Positions 1 through 8,683 are shown, counted from the stretch's first letter. The stretch is DNA of 64,000 nucleotides from Nocardioides sp. Root190 (GCF_001428565.1 NZ_LMIA01000001.1:209612-273611); one strand, 5' to 3'. The notes: generated by a model not told the origin, from the letters alone. Numbers and translations: made by a program.

Positions 1-377
1 ACCTCGTCCTTGAGCTCGGAGTAGGTGATGTCGCGCTTGTCGTCGATCGGTTCGCCGACCCAGTGGATCGCGACCTTGTCGCCGCGGCCGGCCTCGACGT
101 GGCGGTCCACGCAGTTGTAGGCCGCGTTGAGGGTGCCGCCGACGAACCACTTCGCGAACGGCGGGTTCGACCAGTCCAGGACCTGGTCCCACTTCGTGGC
201 CCAGGAAAGACGCTCGGCCTGGGTGGCCCAGAAGCCCTCACGGTCGGCCTTCGCAGTGTCGTAGGCGCCGGCCGTGAGGTTGGCCGAAGCGGCCAGCTCG
301 GCCGGCGGCTCGAACCGACGGTCCTCCTTGAGCAGGTTCGCGAGGGTCTCGTCGGTCCGGTTGGCGGTGTCGGTCAC
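1..377 (-). CDS. acs: Acetyl-CoA synthetase (acetate-CoA ligase), N-terminal part
   Basis: The gene runs off the left edge; about 125 N-terminal residues are visible. It would activate acetate to acetyl-CoA through acetyl-AMP in the cytoplasm. The visible part is the ACAS_N region, with features typical of the family such as WSNPPFAKWFVGGTLNAAYN and HWVGEPIDDKRDITYSEL. The GTG start at 377 is chosen because the family homology begins just after it. It lies 28 bases downstream of the crotonase gene and on the same strand, so it may be the last gene of the catabolic operon and use C2 units, or be an independent housekeeping gene. The AMP-binding domain and the catalytic lysine region lie outside the window. 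Confidence 0.88.
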   Translation of the reverse strand, partial: MTDTANRTDETLANLLKEDRRFEPPAELAASANLTAGAYDTAKADREGFWATQAERLSWATKWDQVLDWSNPPFAKWFVGGTLNAAYNCVDRHVEAGRGDKVAIHWVGEPIDDKRDITYSELKDE

Positions 378-405
378 TGATGAGCTTTCGAGTAGCGGGA
401 GGTGG

Positions 406-1113
406 TCAGGAGGTGGCGGACGCAGCGCACAGCGCTTGCTCGAGCTCGAGCGCGGCGGCACCTGCCAACATGATCTTGGCGGCATCGAGCTGATCCGCGG
501 GAAGCCGAGCGAGCATGGCAGCCTGGCCCAGAGCGACGTCGACGACGTGGCTCGACGGGACCACGTCGGCGACCAGACCCCACTCGAGGGCCTCCCGCGC
601 CGTGAACCTGCGGCCGCCCAGGGTCAGCTCACGGGCGCGATCAACGCCGACCCACCGGGTCAGAGCCGCACGCAAGTTGCGGTCGGGGTGCTCGCCCAGC
701 TCGCAGGACGTGGTGCTGAGCACGGCATCGTCAGCCAGGACTCGAAGGTCGCAGGCGAGAGCAAGAGCGAGACCCTCCCCCGTGCAGCGACCACGCACCG
801 CCGCGATGACGGGCTTGTGCACGGTGGCGAGCATGTGGACGACCTGCGCCGTCTGCAGCTCCAGCTCACGCACACCGATCACCGGATCACGCGACAGCCT
901 CGCCGCGCCCTCGTCGAGGTCGCGGCCCTCACAGAAGTCCTGCCCGCTCCCCCGCAGGACGACCGCCGAGATCGCAGGATCGTCACCGACCTGGCGAAGC
1001 GAGAGCAGGAGCTGGGCTCGCGCCGCGGAATCCAGTGAGGGCCGTCCTTCGGAGGCATCGATGTCAATGGTGGCGATTCCCCGTCGCACCGCCATCCGGA
1101 TCGACGCCGTCAT
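406..1113 (-). CDS. Enoyl-CoA hydratase/isomerase (crotonase) family protein
   Basis: This is a 235-residue crotonase-fold protein. The oxyanion-hole region (PVIAAVRGRCTGEGLALALACD) and the following helix fit the family, which acts on CoA thioesters. By eye, the glutamate that follows the GGG motif in canonical hydratases (Glu144 of rat mitochondrial hydratase) is replaced by alanine, while the second acid (CELGEHPD region) is kept. Plain hydration is therefore uncertain; isomerase, thioesterase or lyase activity is possible. ATG at 1113 overlaps the stop of the upstream paralogue by four bases (ATGA), so the two are translationally coupled. It probably acts late in degradation of CoA-activated products from the upstream glutathione pathway. 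Confidence 0.75.
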   Translation of the reverse strand: MTASIRMAVRRGIATIDIDASEGRPSLDSAARAQLLLSLRQVGDDPAISAVVLRGSGQDFCEGRDLDEGAARLSRDPVIGVRELELQTAQVVHMLATVHKPVIAAVRGRCTGEGLALALACDLRVLADDAVLSTTSCELGEHPDRNLRAALTRWVGVDRARELTLGGRRFTAREALEWGLVADVVPSSHVVDVALGQAAMLARLPADQLDAAKIMLAGAAALELEQALCAASATS

Positions 1114-1766
1114 CGCGCAGCCTCCCCCACGGTCCGCGCATCGGGAGCTGCCCACATCGTCCGGGTCGACCGGCGGCGGCGAGGCAGCGGACGCGAGAGG
1201 GCGATCACCGGGCGCGCGCTGACGGCGTATGCATCCTCCTGGGCCAGGGCGAGCACGTCGCCTGCTGGCACCACCCGCACGTCGACGCCCCACTCCGCCA
1301 GGCTCGCCGGGTCGATAACGCCGGACGACAGCAGTCGCCGGCCCACCTCGGGACCGACTTCCTCGAACAGCAGCTGACGTGCCGCACCGCGGTCCGATGC
1401 TCCGGGCGTCGGGCACAGGATCGCGTCGTGCGCGACGTAGCGGCGAGGACAAGCCAGTGCTAGAGCCAACCCGGCACCGATGCAGGCACGCTGGACTGCC
1501 GCGATGACGGGTACCGGGTGTCGCGTGATCACATCGACGAGGAGCTCGATCTCGGGAAGGTCGTCGCGCCCGGCTGCGAACAAGTCGTCAACGCCGCTCA
1601 GCACCACGGCCCTGGCAGCAGAATCGGCCGCGACCTCGAGCAGCACGCCGGACAGCTCGACGGCGAGCTCCGGTCCGAGCACCCCACGTTGCCCGGACCA
1701 GTTCATCACCACCGTGACGACTCCGGCGCTCCTCGACACGGCGAGGTCGTTGCTTCTCGAGGTCAT
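1110..1766 (-). CDS. Degenerate enoyl-CoA hydratase-like (crotonase-fold) protein
   Basis: This 218-residue protein is a crotonase-superfamily relative of its downstream neighbour. It keeps the core PVPVIAAVQRACIGAGLALALAC but has no recognisable catalytic glutamate at either usual position (a proline-threonine-proline stretch stands where PE is expected). It also ends in an arginine-rich tail instead of the usual C-terminal helices. It may be a non-catalytic partner that forms a mixed oligomer with the 235-residue crotonase, to which it is coupled by a four-base overlap. The start codon at 1766 follows a spacer of about 130 bases after the aldehyde dehydrogenase gene; I saw no strong promoter there, so read-through from the dehydrogenase is likely. 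Confidence 0.65.
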   Translation of the reverse strand: MTSRSNDLAVSRSAGVVTVVMNWSGQRGVLGPELAVELSGVLLEVAADSAARAVVLSGVDDLFAAGRDDLPEIELLVDVITRHPVPVIAAVQRACIGAGLALALACPRRYVAHDAILCPTPGASDRGAARQLLFEEVGPEVGRRLLSSGVIDPASLAEWGVDVRVVPAGDVLALAQEDAYAVSARPVIALSRPLPRRRRSTRTMWAAPDARTVGEAAR

Positions 1767-1897
1767 GTCTGCCTCCTGTCCGTGATGTCAGCTGCCTCAC
1801 CGGGCACCAGTGCCGGTCAGGTCGAGGACGATGCGCGCCCGGCACCGATCCGGTCCGGCCAAGGACAGAAGACCGGGCGCGCATCCGATCGTGGTCG

Positions 1898-3328
1898 TCA
1901 GCGCTTGACGCTGACCACCTTGATGTTGGTGTAGGCGAGGAGGCCGTGCCTCGAACCTTCGACGCCGACGCCGGACTGCTTGATGCCGCCGAAGGGCACC
2001 GACGCAGTGACGACCGGATGCTGGTTGATCCAGACAGAACCGGCCTCCAGACGCTCGGCGACCGCCGCAGCGCCGTCGGGGTCCGAGGTCCACACCGATG
2101 CACCGAGACCGAAGGACGTGCTGTTGGCACGCTCGATCGCGTCCTCGAGGTCGGTGTAGGTCATGATCGGGAGGATCGGCCCGAAGGGCTCCTCGTCGAC
2201 CAGGGCCACGCCCTCGGACACGTTGCGCACCAGCGTGAAGGGGAACCAGTAGCCGGGTCCCTCCGGGACCTCTCCCTCGAAGAAGACATCGGCACCGTTG
2301 GCGCGTGCATCCTCGGCGAGCCGCTTGACGTGAGCCAGCTGGGCGGCGTTCTGGACCGGGCCGGCAACAACGCCCTCCTGGGTGCCGGGACCGACGACGA
2401 CCTTGGCGGCCTCGGCAGCCAGCACCTGGCTGTACTCCTCGAGCTTCGACTCCGGCACGTAGAGGCGCTTGAGGGCCGCGCACACCTGTCCAGTGTTGGA
2501 GAAGGCTGCCCAGAACAGGTCCTTGCCGATGACCTGCGGGTCGGCGTCCTCGAGCACGATGCCCGCGTCGTTCCCACCGGCCTCGAGGGTGACGCGCTTC
2601 AGCGTGTCAGCGGCGGCCTTCATGATGGCCTTGCCGGTGGGGACCGAGCCGGTGAAGGCGATCTTGTCGATGCCCTCGTGAGTGGTGAATGCGCGGCCGA
2701 GCTCGTCGCCGCCCGCCAGAACCTGGAGGACGCCGGCGGGCAGCGCCTCCTGGAGCAGCTCGCCGAGGCGCAGCGTCGCGACGGGGGTGTACGGCGACGG
2801 CTTGAGGATCATCACGTTGCCGGCAACCAGCGCAGGCACGAGCTTGAACATCGCCGCGAGCACCGGGTAGTTCCACGCGGTGATGGCACCCACGACGCCG
2901 ATCGGCTCGTGGCGGACCTCGACCCGCCCGGTCTCGTCGTCCTTGATGACCTCCGGCTCGAGCTCGATGGTGCCGAAGTACTCGACCTGGCGCAGGGAGG
3001 CCATGATCTCGCCCTTGGCATTGCCCAGCGGCTTGCCCTGCTCTCGCATGACCAGCTCGGCGAGCTCGTCGATGTTGTCGTTCACCACCGCTCCGACGCG
3101 ACGGATAGCGTTCTGGCGCTCGGGCACGGGCAGCGCACGCCACGTCGCAAGGGCCGAGCGGGCTGCGGCGACGGCCTCGTCCAACTGCTCGACAGTGGCG
3201 GCGGGAACCTCGATGAAGGGCTCGCCGGTGGACGGGTCGATGACCGCGATGGTGTCGACGGACGACACCGCGGTGCCGTTGATGGTGAGCTGGGGAACCT
3301 TGTAGCCCGTTGCGGGTGCGGAGGTCAT
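1898..3328 (-). CDS. NAD(P)-dependent aldehyde dehydrogenase
   Basis: The 476-residue product is a full-length ALDH-superfamily enzyme that oxidises an aldehyde to an acid in the cytoplasm. Visible motifs are AWNYP with the catalytic asparagine (N153), the cofactor-site FTGSVPTGKAI, the general base E249 in LEAGGN, and the nucleophile C283 in GQVCAALKR. The start at 3328 is preferred over an ATG ten codons upstream because AAAGGCG precedes it and the ALDH fold begins there. It follows the two glutathione transferase genes, the position of aldH genes in isoprene and styrene glutathione clusters. It may oxidise the glutathionyl aldehyde made by the SDR or a downstream arylacetaldehyde. The substrate is inferred from context only. 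Confidence 0.88.
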   Translation of the reverse strand: MTSAPATGYKVPQLTINGTAVSSVDTIAVIDPSTGEPFIEVPAATVEQLDEAVAAARSALATWRALPVPERQNAIRRVGAVVNDNIDELAELVMREQGKPLGNAKGEIMASLRQVEYFGTIELEPEVIKDDETGRVEVRHEPIGVVGAITAWNYPVLAAMFKLVPALVAGNVMILKPSPYTPVATLRLGELLQEALPAGVLQVLAGGDELGRAFTTHEGIDKIAFTGSVPTGKAIMKAAADTLKRVTLEAGGNDAGIVLEDADPQVIGKDLFWAAFSNTGQVCAALKRLYVPESKLEEYSQVLAAEAAKVVVGPGTQEGVVAGPVQNAAQLAHVKRLAEDARANGADVFFEGEVPEGPGYWFPFTLVRNVSEGVALVDEEPFGPILPIMTYTDLEDAIERANSTSFGLGASVWTSDPDGAAAVAERLEAGSVWINQHPVVTASVPFGGIKQSGVGVEGSRHGLLAYTNIKVVSVKR

Positions 3329-3379
3329 GGAACGCCTTTCACAGTGCAGAGTGGTCATGGGTTCACCGGACCGTTCGGT

Positions 3380-4111
3380 TCAGGCCGGCGCCGGCGCTGG
3401 CGCCGGAGTGGGAGTCGGAGCGACACCGAAGAGCCGCTGGTACTGGTCGCTGGACAGACCGGTCGGCGCACCGGAGCCCGCCGGCCGCTCGGCCACTCGG
3501 GCCTTCGCGGACGGCCTGTCGGAGATGCGCTGTGACCACGCTGCCAGTGCGGGGTAGTCCGCCAGCGCGACGCCATAGGCCTTGAGTACCCGGGTCCAGG
3601 GGAAGCAGGCCAGGTCGGCGATCGAGAGGTCGCCGCCGACAAGGAACTCGCGGCCGTCGGCGAGCTGGCTCTCCAAGACGTCGCAGGTCCGCTTGGTCTC
3701 GTTGACGAACCGGGCGGTGCTGTACTCGTCCACGACGCCCGCATCGGGGGCGTAGGTCGTGAAGTGCGCGGCGTTGCCCGCGGCCGGCCCCTGGTTGGCC
3801 ACCTGCCAGTACACCCAGCAGGTGGCCTCCCAGCGGTCGTTCTCGTCCTCGGGCAGCAGACGGCCGGTCTTGCTCGCGAGGTACTGCAGGATCGCTCCCG
3901 ACTCAAAGATCCGCACCGGTCGACCATCGGGACCGTCATGGTCGACGATGGCCGGAATCTTCGCGTTCGGGTTGATCCGCTGGAACTCCGCCGTGAACTG
4001 CTCCCCCTCCTTGACCGCGACCCAGTGCACCTCGTAGGGCAGCCCGAGCTCCTCGAGAGCCATGTGGATCTTCCGCCCGTTGGGCGTCAGGTCGTAGTAG
4101 AGGTCGATCAC
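3380..4111 (-). CDS. styJ: Glutathione S-transferase, StyJ/IsoJ type
   Basis: The 243-residue protein has an N-terminal thioredoxin-like glutathione-binding domain (YYDLTPNGRKIHMALEELGLPYEV near the start, NPNAKIPAIVD with the cis-proline, ESGAILQYLA) and an all-helical C-terminal domain. It resembles Nu-class (YghU/YfcG-like) transferases. In the isoprene and styrene systems the second transferase, J, is thought to remove glutathione from the CoA-activated conjugate; that role is inferred from order and class. An odd feature is the C-terminal tail of alternating threonine/alanine and proline. It lies nine bases after the other transferase gene. Assignment as J rather than I rests on gene order and on similarity recalled by eye. 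Confidence 0.82.
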   Translation of the reverse strand: MIDLYYDLTPNGRKIHMALEELGLPYEVHWVAVKEGEQFTAEFQRINPNAKIPAIVDHDGPDGRPVRIFESGAILQYLASKTGRLLPEDENDRWEATCWVYWQVANQGPAAGNAAHFTTYAPDAGVVDEYSTARFVNETKRTCDVLESQLADGREFLVGGDLSIADLACFPWTRVLKAYGVALADYPALAAWSQRISDRPSAKARVAERPAGSGAPTGLSSDQYQRLFGVAPTPTPAPAPAPA

Positions 4112-4120
4112 GGTAAGTCC

Positions 4121-4843
4121 TCAGATTCCGAAGCGGTCACGCATGCGGTTCTCGTACGCGACGAGGCCAGTCTTGCTGCGGGCGTAGTCGCGGCCGGCCC
4201 AGTCCCACGGGGTCGGGTCGGTGATCTGGCGCAGCGTCGAGTACACGGTCGCGTCGTAGGACGTCGGCTCGTCGCCGAGCAGGAACTGCTTGTCGCCGAT
4301 GAAGGCCTCGATCGCGTCCAGGTCCTCCTTGAGCGCGGCGAGCACGTCCTCGTCGGGGCGCTTGCCGGTGCCCTGCTTGTCCTGCTGGTCGGCGATCCGG
4401 TCGCGCAGGGCGTACAGGAACTCACGCACCGGCGCGGGCGGGTCGTCGGTTCCGACCATGAACGGGATGTACTTCTCGAACTCGGCCGGGTAGCGCCAAC
4501 GCGGCTGGATGATGCCGGTCCAGTAGGTGTACTCCTCGACCATCCGCTGGAAGGCCAAGCCCTGCGCGTGCTCGGCTGGGCTCAACGAGGCGTCGAGCTT
4601 GTCGCCGTACTTGTCCTTGAGGTACTGGATGATGCGGGTCGAGTCGTGGACCTGGGTGCCGTCCTCGTCGACGATCCGCGGCAGCTTCGCGGTCGGCGAG
4701 TCCTTCTGCAGCGTGGTCGGGTCCTGCTGGACGAAGGTGAACGGGATCTCCGCCATCGTCAGGTAGTTGGTGACCTTCGTGACGAAGGGGCTGACACAGG
4801 CCAGGCCCCACGCCGGGCCGTATCCGTAGAGGGTGATCGTCAT
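4121..4843 (-). CDS. styI: Glutathione S-transferase, StyI/IsoI type (epoxide-opening)
   Basis: This 240-residue GST-fold protein opens with YGYGPAWGLACVSPFVTKVTNYL and has AKLPRIVDEDG (cis-proline loop) and DSTRIIQYL (gamma-glutamyl contact). That is the metaxin-like lineage to which the isoprene epoxide transferase IsoI belongs. IsoI-type enzymes attach glutathione to the epoxide carbon, giving a 1-hydroxy-2-glutathionyl product. Here the expected substrate is the epoxide from the StyA-like monooxygenase. It is third in the CoA-transferase/SDR/GST/GST block. Its divergence from the neighbouring transferase shows the two are not recent duplicates and probably do different jobs. Confidence 0.82.
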   Translation of the reverse strand: MTITLYGYGPAWGLACVSPFVTKVTNYLTMAEIPFTFVQQDPTTLQKDSPTAKLPRIVDEDGTQVHDSTRIIQYLKDKYGDKLDASLSPAEHAQGLAFQRMVEEYTYWTGIIQPRWRYPAEFEKYIPFMVGTDDPPAPVREFLYALRDRIADQQDKQGTGKRPDEDVLAALKEDLDAIEAFIGDKQFLLGDEPTSYDATVYSTLRQITDPTPWDWAGRDYARSKTGLVAYENRMRDRFGI

Positions 4844-4889
4844 CGTTCGTACTCCTTGGAAGCGAAGAGGTGGAAGAGGTGGTCCGTGC

Positions 4890-5588
4890 TCACCAGGGCA
4901 GGATGTCGCCGTTGGCGTGCTGGAACTTGCCGCCGGTTTCGACGGTCAGGGAGTCAAGCACCGAGATCAGGTTCGATGCCGACTGCTGAGGGGTGACCAG
5001 GATGCTGGCGGCCCTCTCGCGGTCCTCGTCGGTCATGGCGTCGAGGAGACCGGTGTTCACCATGCCCGGGTGCAGCGCCTGGACGGCGACACCACCCTTG
5101 GACAGGTCGTGGTGAAGGTTGAGTGCGACCATGTTGGCCGCCGCCTTCGAGATGCGATAGGCGTAGTCGCCACCGCTGGTGTTGTCGTTCATCGACCCGA
5201 CACGGCTCGTCAGGATGCCGACCTTGCCGCCCTCGACGAGGAAGCCACGGAGGGCGCGCACCACCCGGAGCGGACCCATGGTGTTGATCTCGAACTGCTT
5301 GCGTACGTCGTCGTAGTCGACCGTCTCGATGTTGTCGAGGTACATCACGCCAGCGACGTGGACGAGCCACTCGACCTGGACATTGTCGTTCGCAAGTCGC
5401 TTCGCCAGGGCGTCGACCGCCTCGTCGGAGGTCACGTTGACGCCAGACTCGACAGCGATCCCCTGCTCGGCGAGCTCCTTGCCGTCACCCATGGTCACGG
5501 CCAGGACGTCGTGTCCGGCCTCGTGCAGCTGCTCGGCGATGGAGCGCGCGATGCCGCGGTCGGCTCCGATGATGACTCGAGTGGACAT
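4890..5588 (-). CDS. styH: Short-chain dehydrogenase, StyH/IsoH type
   Basis: The 232-residue protein is a classical-size SDR. A variant nucleotide-binding glycine motif IGADRGIA lies at residues 7-14, HVAGV stands in the NAG position, and the catalytic pair is Y144/K148 in YRISK with a serine around 128-132. In isoprene degraders IsoH oxidises the alcohol of the glutathione conjugate to aldehyde and acid using NAD. The equivalent step here would give a glutathionyl arylacetic acid from the opened styrene oxide. It starts just after the CoA-transferase gene (three-base gap) and 46 bases before the StyI-like gene. Confidence 0.82.
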   Translation of the reverse strand: MSTRVIIGADRGIARSIAEQLHEAGHDVLAVTMGDGKELAEQGIAVESGVNVTSDEAVDALAKRLANDNVQVEWLVHVAGVMYLDNIETVDYDDVRKQFEINTMGPLRVVRALRGFLVEGGKVGILTSRVGSMNDNTSGGDYAYRISKAAANMVALNLHHDLSKGGVAVQALHPGMVNTGLLDAMTDEDRERAASILVTPQQSASNLISVLDSLTVETGGKFQHANGDILPW

Positions 5589-5591
5589 TCT

Positions 5592-6836
5592 TCAGGCTCC
5601 TTGGGTGATCACGTGGGTCTCGTCGTCCGAAGCCGGCACCTCGCCGGTCTCGTTGCCGACCACACCCTCTGCGAGGAGGCGGTCGATGGTGCTCTGCTCG
5701 AAGCCGGCCTGGACCAGAACCTCGATACTGTGCTCGCCGAGCCCGGGCGCTCCCAGGGGGACCTCGACGGTAGTGCGGGAGAAGCGTGCCGCGGGCCGCG
5801 CCTGACGCAGCCGTCCGGCGATGGGGTGGTCACTCTCGATGATGGTGCCCGAGGCGATGACCTGCGGGTCCTCGATGACCTCGAAGCGACGGAGGGCAGG
5901 AGCGCAGGGAACGTCGTGATCAGTGAGGAGCGCCAGCCACTCGTGGCCCGGGCGCTCCATCAGCACCTTCTGGATCTCCGTGAGCCGGTCGTTGACGTTG
6001 GCGTCGCGCTTGGCGGGGGTGTTGAACCGCTCGTCGTCGAGCAGGTCGGGGCGCTCGGCCGCATTGCAGAAGGCCGTCCACTCCTTGTTGCTCATCGTCG
6101 ACACCGTGATGAACCCGTCAGCGGTCTCATAGATCAGATCGATGAAGCTGGCTGCCTTCTCCGGCTCGACCGGCTTGTCGACGAAGGTGTAGGCGTTCAT
6201 GTCGCTCGCCCACATGAACGCGAGGACGCTGTCGAGCATGGACAGCCGGACATGCTGACCCTCTCCCGTCGACGCGCGTGCCACGAGCGCCGCGCAGACC
6301 GCCTGGGCGCCGGTGATGGCGGTGAGCTTGTCCGGCAAGACCGTTCGGATCAGGCGAGGCCGATCCTGATCGGAGCCGGCCTGGATCGTGGTGAGGCCAG
6401 AGACGGCCTGGACGATCGGGTCGTAGGCGCGTCGGTCGGCGTACGGGCCTTCCTCACCGAAACCGCTGATGGAGAGGTAGACCAGGCCGGGGTTGATGGC
6501 GCTCAGCTCCTCGTAGGAGATCCCGAGCCTCTCGACAACGCCGGGGCGGAAGTTCTGGACGAGCACGTCCGACTTCTGGACCAGCTCACGCAGGACCGCC
6601 TTGCCGTTCTCGGACTTGAGGTCCAAGGTCAGCGAACGCTTCGAGCGGTTCACGTTGAGGAACATCGAGGCGAGCCCGCCCGAGCGGTTCGGAAGGGAGC
6701 GCACGTGGTCGCCGCTCTTGGGCGGTTCGACCTTGATGACCTCTGCACCCTGGTCCCCGAGGATGGACGCCGCCCAAGGGCCGGAGAGCATCGCGGAGAG
6801 ATCCAGGACGCGAACGCCAGTCAGTGGACCGGGCAT
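5592..6836 (-). CDS. styG: Family III CoA-transferase (CaiB/BaiF), StyG/IsoG type
   Basis: This 414-residue protein is a full-length family III CoA-transferase. Typical parts are the N-terminal GVRVLDLSAMLSGPWAA, the RSKRSLTLDLK segment and the catalytic aspartate D139 in AYDPIVQAVSG. It would move CoA onto the glutathionylated acid so that glutathione can then be removed. It is the first gene after the promoter at 6875-6904, with AGGT a few bases before ATG at 6836, and leads the transcript for SDR, two GSTs, ALDH and probably the crotonases. Racemase or carnitine-type transferase activity is possible for the family, but the order G-H-I-J favours IsoG/StyG. Confidence 0.85.
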   Translation of the reverse strand: MPGPLTGVRVLDLSAMLSGPWAASILGDQGAEVIKVEPPKSGDHVRSLPNRSGGLASMFLNVNRSKRSLTLDLKSENGKAVLRELVQKSDVLVQNFRPGVVERLGISYEELSAINPGLVYLSISGFGEEGPYADRRAYDPIVQAVSGLTTIQAGSDQDRPRLIRTVLPDKLTAITGAQAVCAALVARASTGEGQHVRLSMLDSVLAFMWASDMNAYTFVDKPVEPEKAASFIDLIYETADGFITVSTMSNKEWTAFCNAAERPDLLDDERFNTPAKRDANVNDRLTEIQKVLMERPGHEWLALLTDHDVPCAPALRRFEVIEDPQVIASGTIIESDHPIAGRLRQARPAARFSRTTVEVPLGAPGLGEHSIEVLVQAGFEQSTIDRLLAEGVVGNETGEVPASDDETHVITQGA

Positions 6837-6874
6837 GTTTACCTCGCTTGAAGTGTGACGTCGATTACAAGATC

Positions 6875-6904
6875 ACCTTAGCGAGATAACTTCTTAGGAG
6901 TCAA
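6875..6904 (-). promoter_or_regulatory. Promoter of the styGHIJ-aldehyde dehydrogenase block, with CTTAG operators
   Basis: Read on the minus strand, TTGACT (6899-6904) and TAAGGT (6875-6880) are separated by 18 bases, close to sigma-70-type consensus. Two CTTAG pentamers (+ strand 877-881 and 893-897 of the 6 kb line) overlap the spacer and the -10 box. The block TTGACTCCTAAG is nearly repeated in the gshB and SCP2-protein promoters. This fits binding of the MarR protein encoded just upstream; binding itself is inferred. Confidence 0.6.
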
Positions 6905-6928
6905 ATACTTTCTGGAAAAAGATTGCGC

Positions 6929-7474
6929 TCAGTCGGTCCGGACCGTGGCCGAGGGCTCGAAGTGGAGCATGAACTTGCGCAGGAGGGCGCAGAACGCCTC
7001 GAGCTCTTCCTCGGTGAAGACTTCGTCGAGAATGTCGTTGTCCGCGTGCAGGGCGTCGGCCAGCACCGAATCGATCAACTTCATGCCGTCCGCGGTCAGC
7101 TCGACGTCGACCCGGCGGCGGTCGTTCACGTCGAGGTGGCGCGTGATGAGCCCGGCTCGCTCCAGCTTGTCGAGGCGCTGAGAGACACCGCCCGAGGTGA
7201 TGAGCGCGTGCTTGGTCAGCTGGCCGGCCGACTGTCGGTACGGCGCGCCGGAGCGCCGGAGCATGCCGAGGATGTCGATGGTCGCCCGATCGGTCTCCCA
7301 CACAGCGAGTCGGTCGTTGCGTAGGCGGTCGAGGTACCGACCCACCCGCCAGATCCTCGTGACGATCCCGATCGACTTGACGTCGATGTCGGGCCGCTCC
7401 CGCCTCCAGTCAGCCTGCACTGCGTCGACACCGTCCTGAGCAACTCGCGTGGGCGAGGAAGTCCGATTGTTCAT
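6929..7474 (-). CDS. marR: MarR-family transcriptional regulator
   Basis: The 181-residue protein has a winged helix-turn-helix domain (recognition region TSGGVSQRLDKLERAGLITRHLDVNDRRRVDVELTADG, about residues 95-130) flanked by dimerisation helices. MarR dimers usually bind inverted repeats and release on contact with aromatic ligands or epoxides. MarR genes accompany isoprene and styrene glutathione clusters. It sits between the end of the Mce operon and the promoter of the glutathione-transferase block, an obvious place for a pathway regulator. Candidate targets are its own upstream inverted repeat (7484-7504) and the CTAAG sites in four island promoters. Whether it represses or activates cannot be told from sequence. 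Confidence 0.88.
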   Translation of the reverse strand: MNNRTSSPTRVAQDGVDAVQADWRRERPDIDVKSIGIVTRIWRVGRYLDRLRNDRLAVWETDRATIDILGMLRRSGAPYRQSAGQLTKHALITSGGVSQRLDKLERAGLITRHLDVNDRRRVDVELTADGMKLIDSVLADALHADNDILDEVFTEEELEAFCALLRKFMLHFEPSATVRTD

Positions 7475-7478
7475 AGCA

Positions 7479-7504
7479 CTAAGAATCTCACACCGTGGGA
7501 GATT
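7479..7504. promoter_or_regulatory. Inverted repeat upstream of marR, candidate operator
   Basis: Arms AATCTC (7484-7489) and GAGATT (7499-7504) flank a nine-base spacer just before the marR start at 7474. A CTAAG pentamer (7479-7483) adjoins the first arm and matches sites in the other island promoters. Autoregulation is inferred. Confidence 0.4.
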
Positions 7505-7528
7505 TCTGGTGACATGTCGAGAAGTAGG

Positions 7529-8683
7529 TCACGGAGTGTTCTCCTCCACGTCTGCGGGCAGCGATTCGGGATCATCGGGCAGGTAGTCGGCGTGGTAGCG
7601 GACATCCGCATCGGCGAGCAGGTCCTCGAGGAAGGAACGCCACTTCGACAAGGCGTCCTCCGTCTCCAGCGTCGACCTGAGAGTGGCCTCCACCTCGGCG
7701 AAGGTGACCGGAGTCGCCGGCACGATCTTCTGGACCTGGCCGACGTGCCATCCCGTATCGGTCTTCACGGGGCCGAAGAGGCCGCCCTTCTCAGCACCGA
7801 AGGCAGCATCGCCGTACGCACCCTCGAGGTCCTTGCGGGAAGCCATGCCAAGCAGGCCGCCCTCGGAGCGGGTGGCGCTGTCGATGCTGTAGGTCTGCGC
7901 GACCTGGGCGAAGGGCCGACCTCGACGCAGGAGGCCGAGCACCGTGTCAGCCTCCGCCTTCGTCTCCACCACGATGTTGAGGAGCTCTCGGCGTTCAGGC
8001 GTCGCCAGCTCGGTGCGCCGGTCGTCGTACGTCTCACGCACCTGGTCATCGGTGACCTCGACCCCGGACGTCACGTCATCGAACAGGGCGGCGACCACCG
8101 CCTGCTGGCGCAGCTCGTCGCGGACCTGGTCCTCGTTGGCGCCCATGATGCCCAAGGCCTCGACGAAGGCCGCCTGGCCACCATCGGGGTAGCGCTCTCT
8201 GATCAGCTTGGCCAGGATCGTGTCGACCTCCTTGTCGGTGACCTCGATCCCTCGCTCGTCGGCAGCCTGCTCGATCAGCACCGCGACCACTGCGGACTTC
8301 GCCGCGTCCCTCCGGAATCCGTCCTGGGCCTCGGTACCGCTGGGCTCTTCGAGACCGTAGAGCGCCTTGAGGGCCTCGACCCGGCGATCGAGTTGCGTCG
8401 TCGATATCTCCTGCTCCCCCACCACCGCGACGGTCCCGTCCGGAACCTGCGGCTCACGTGCCAGGTAGGCCGTACCGACGGCGAGGAGCAACGCGAACGC
8501 GACAGCCCCTGCCAACGCCGCACGGGGGTGCTCCCCGACCCAGGTACGCACGGCTCCCCGGCGCGACGACGGAACCTGTCGGCTCGTCTCGTCGCTCGCG
8601 GTCTTCGCATCCGTCGACGCGTCGGGATCGGCGAGGCGATCGACGTCATCGACGCTGGTCCCGTCGCTCAGGCTCTTGGACAT
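7529..8683 (-). CDS. Membrane-anchored PPIC-type peptidyl-prolyl isomerase (SurA/PrsA-like)
   Basis: The 384-residue protein has a charged cytoplasmic N-terminus of about 50 residues, one transmembrane segment (about residues 53-73) and an extracytoplasmic part. That part holds a SurA-N-like helical region and a parvulin domain (TPERRELLNIVV through GWHVGQVQKIVP). It probably folds exported proteins, here perhaps the Mce subunits. Start ATG at 8683 overlaps the MMPL stop (TGATG), so it is the last gene of the styA-styB-mce transcript. A dedicated chaperone at the end of an mce operon is unusual in the mycobacterial loci I know. Confidence 0.82.
   Translation of the reverse strand: MSKSLSDGTSVDDVDRLADPDASTDAKTASDETSRQVPSSRRGAVRTWVGEHPRAALAGAVAFALLLAVGTAYLAREPQVPDGTVAVVGEQEISTTQLDRRVEALKALYGLEEPSGTEAQDGFRRDAAKSAVVAVLIEQAADERGIEVTDKEVDTILAKLIRERYPDGGQAAFVEALGIMGANEDQVRDELRQQAVVAALFDDVTSGVEVTDDQVRETYDDRRTELATPERRELLNIVVETKAEADTVLGLLRRGRPFAQVAQTYSIDSATRSEGGLLGMASRKDLEGAYGDAAFGAEKGGLFGPVKTDTGWHVGQVQKIVPATPVTFAEVEATLRSTLETEDALSKWRSFLEDLLADADVRYHADYLPDDPESLPADVEENTP

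Noticed and set aside
1946..6851. Very long plus-strand open frames antisense to the aldehyde dehydrogenase, GST, SDR and CoA-transferase genes
   Set aside because: They mirror strong minus-strand genes and arise from high-GC codon bias; their translations are low in complexity and match no family.
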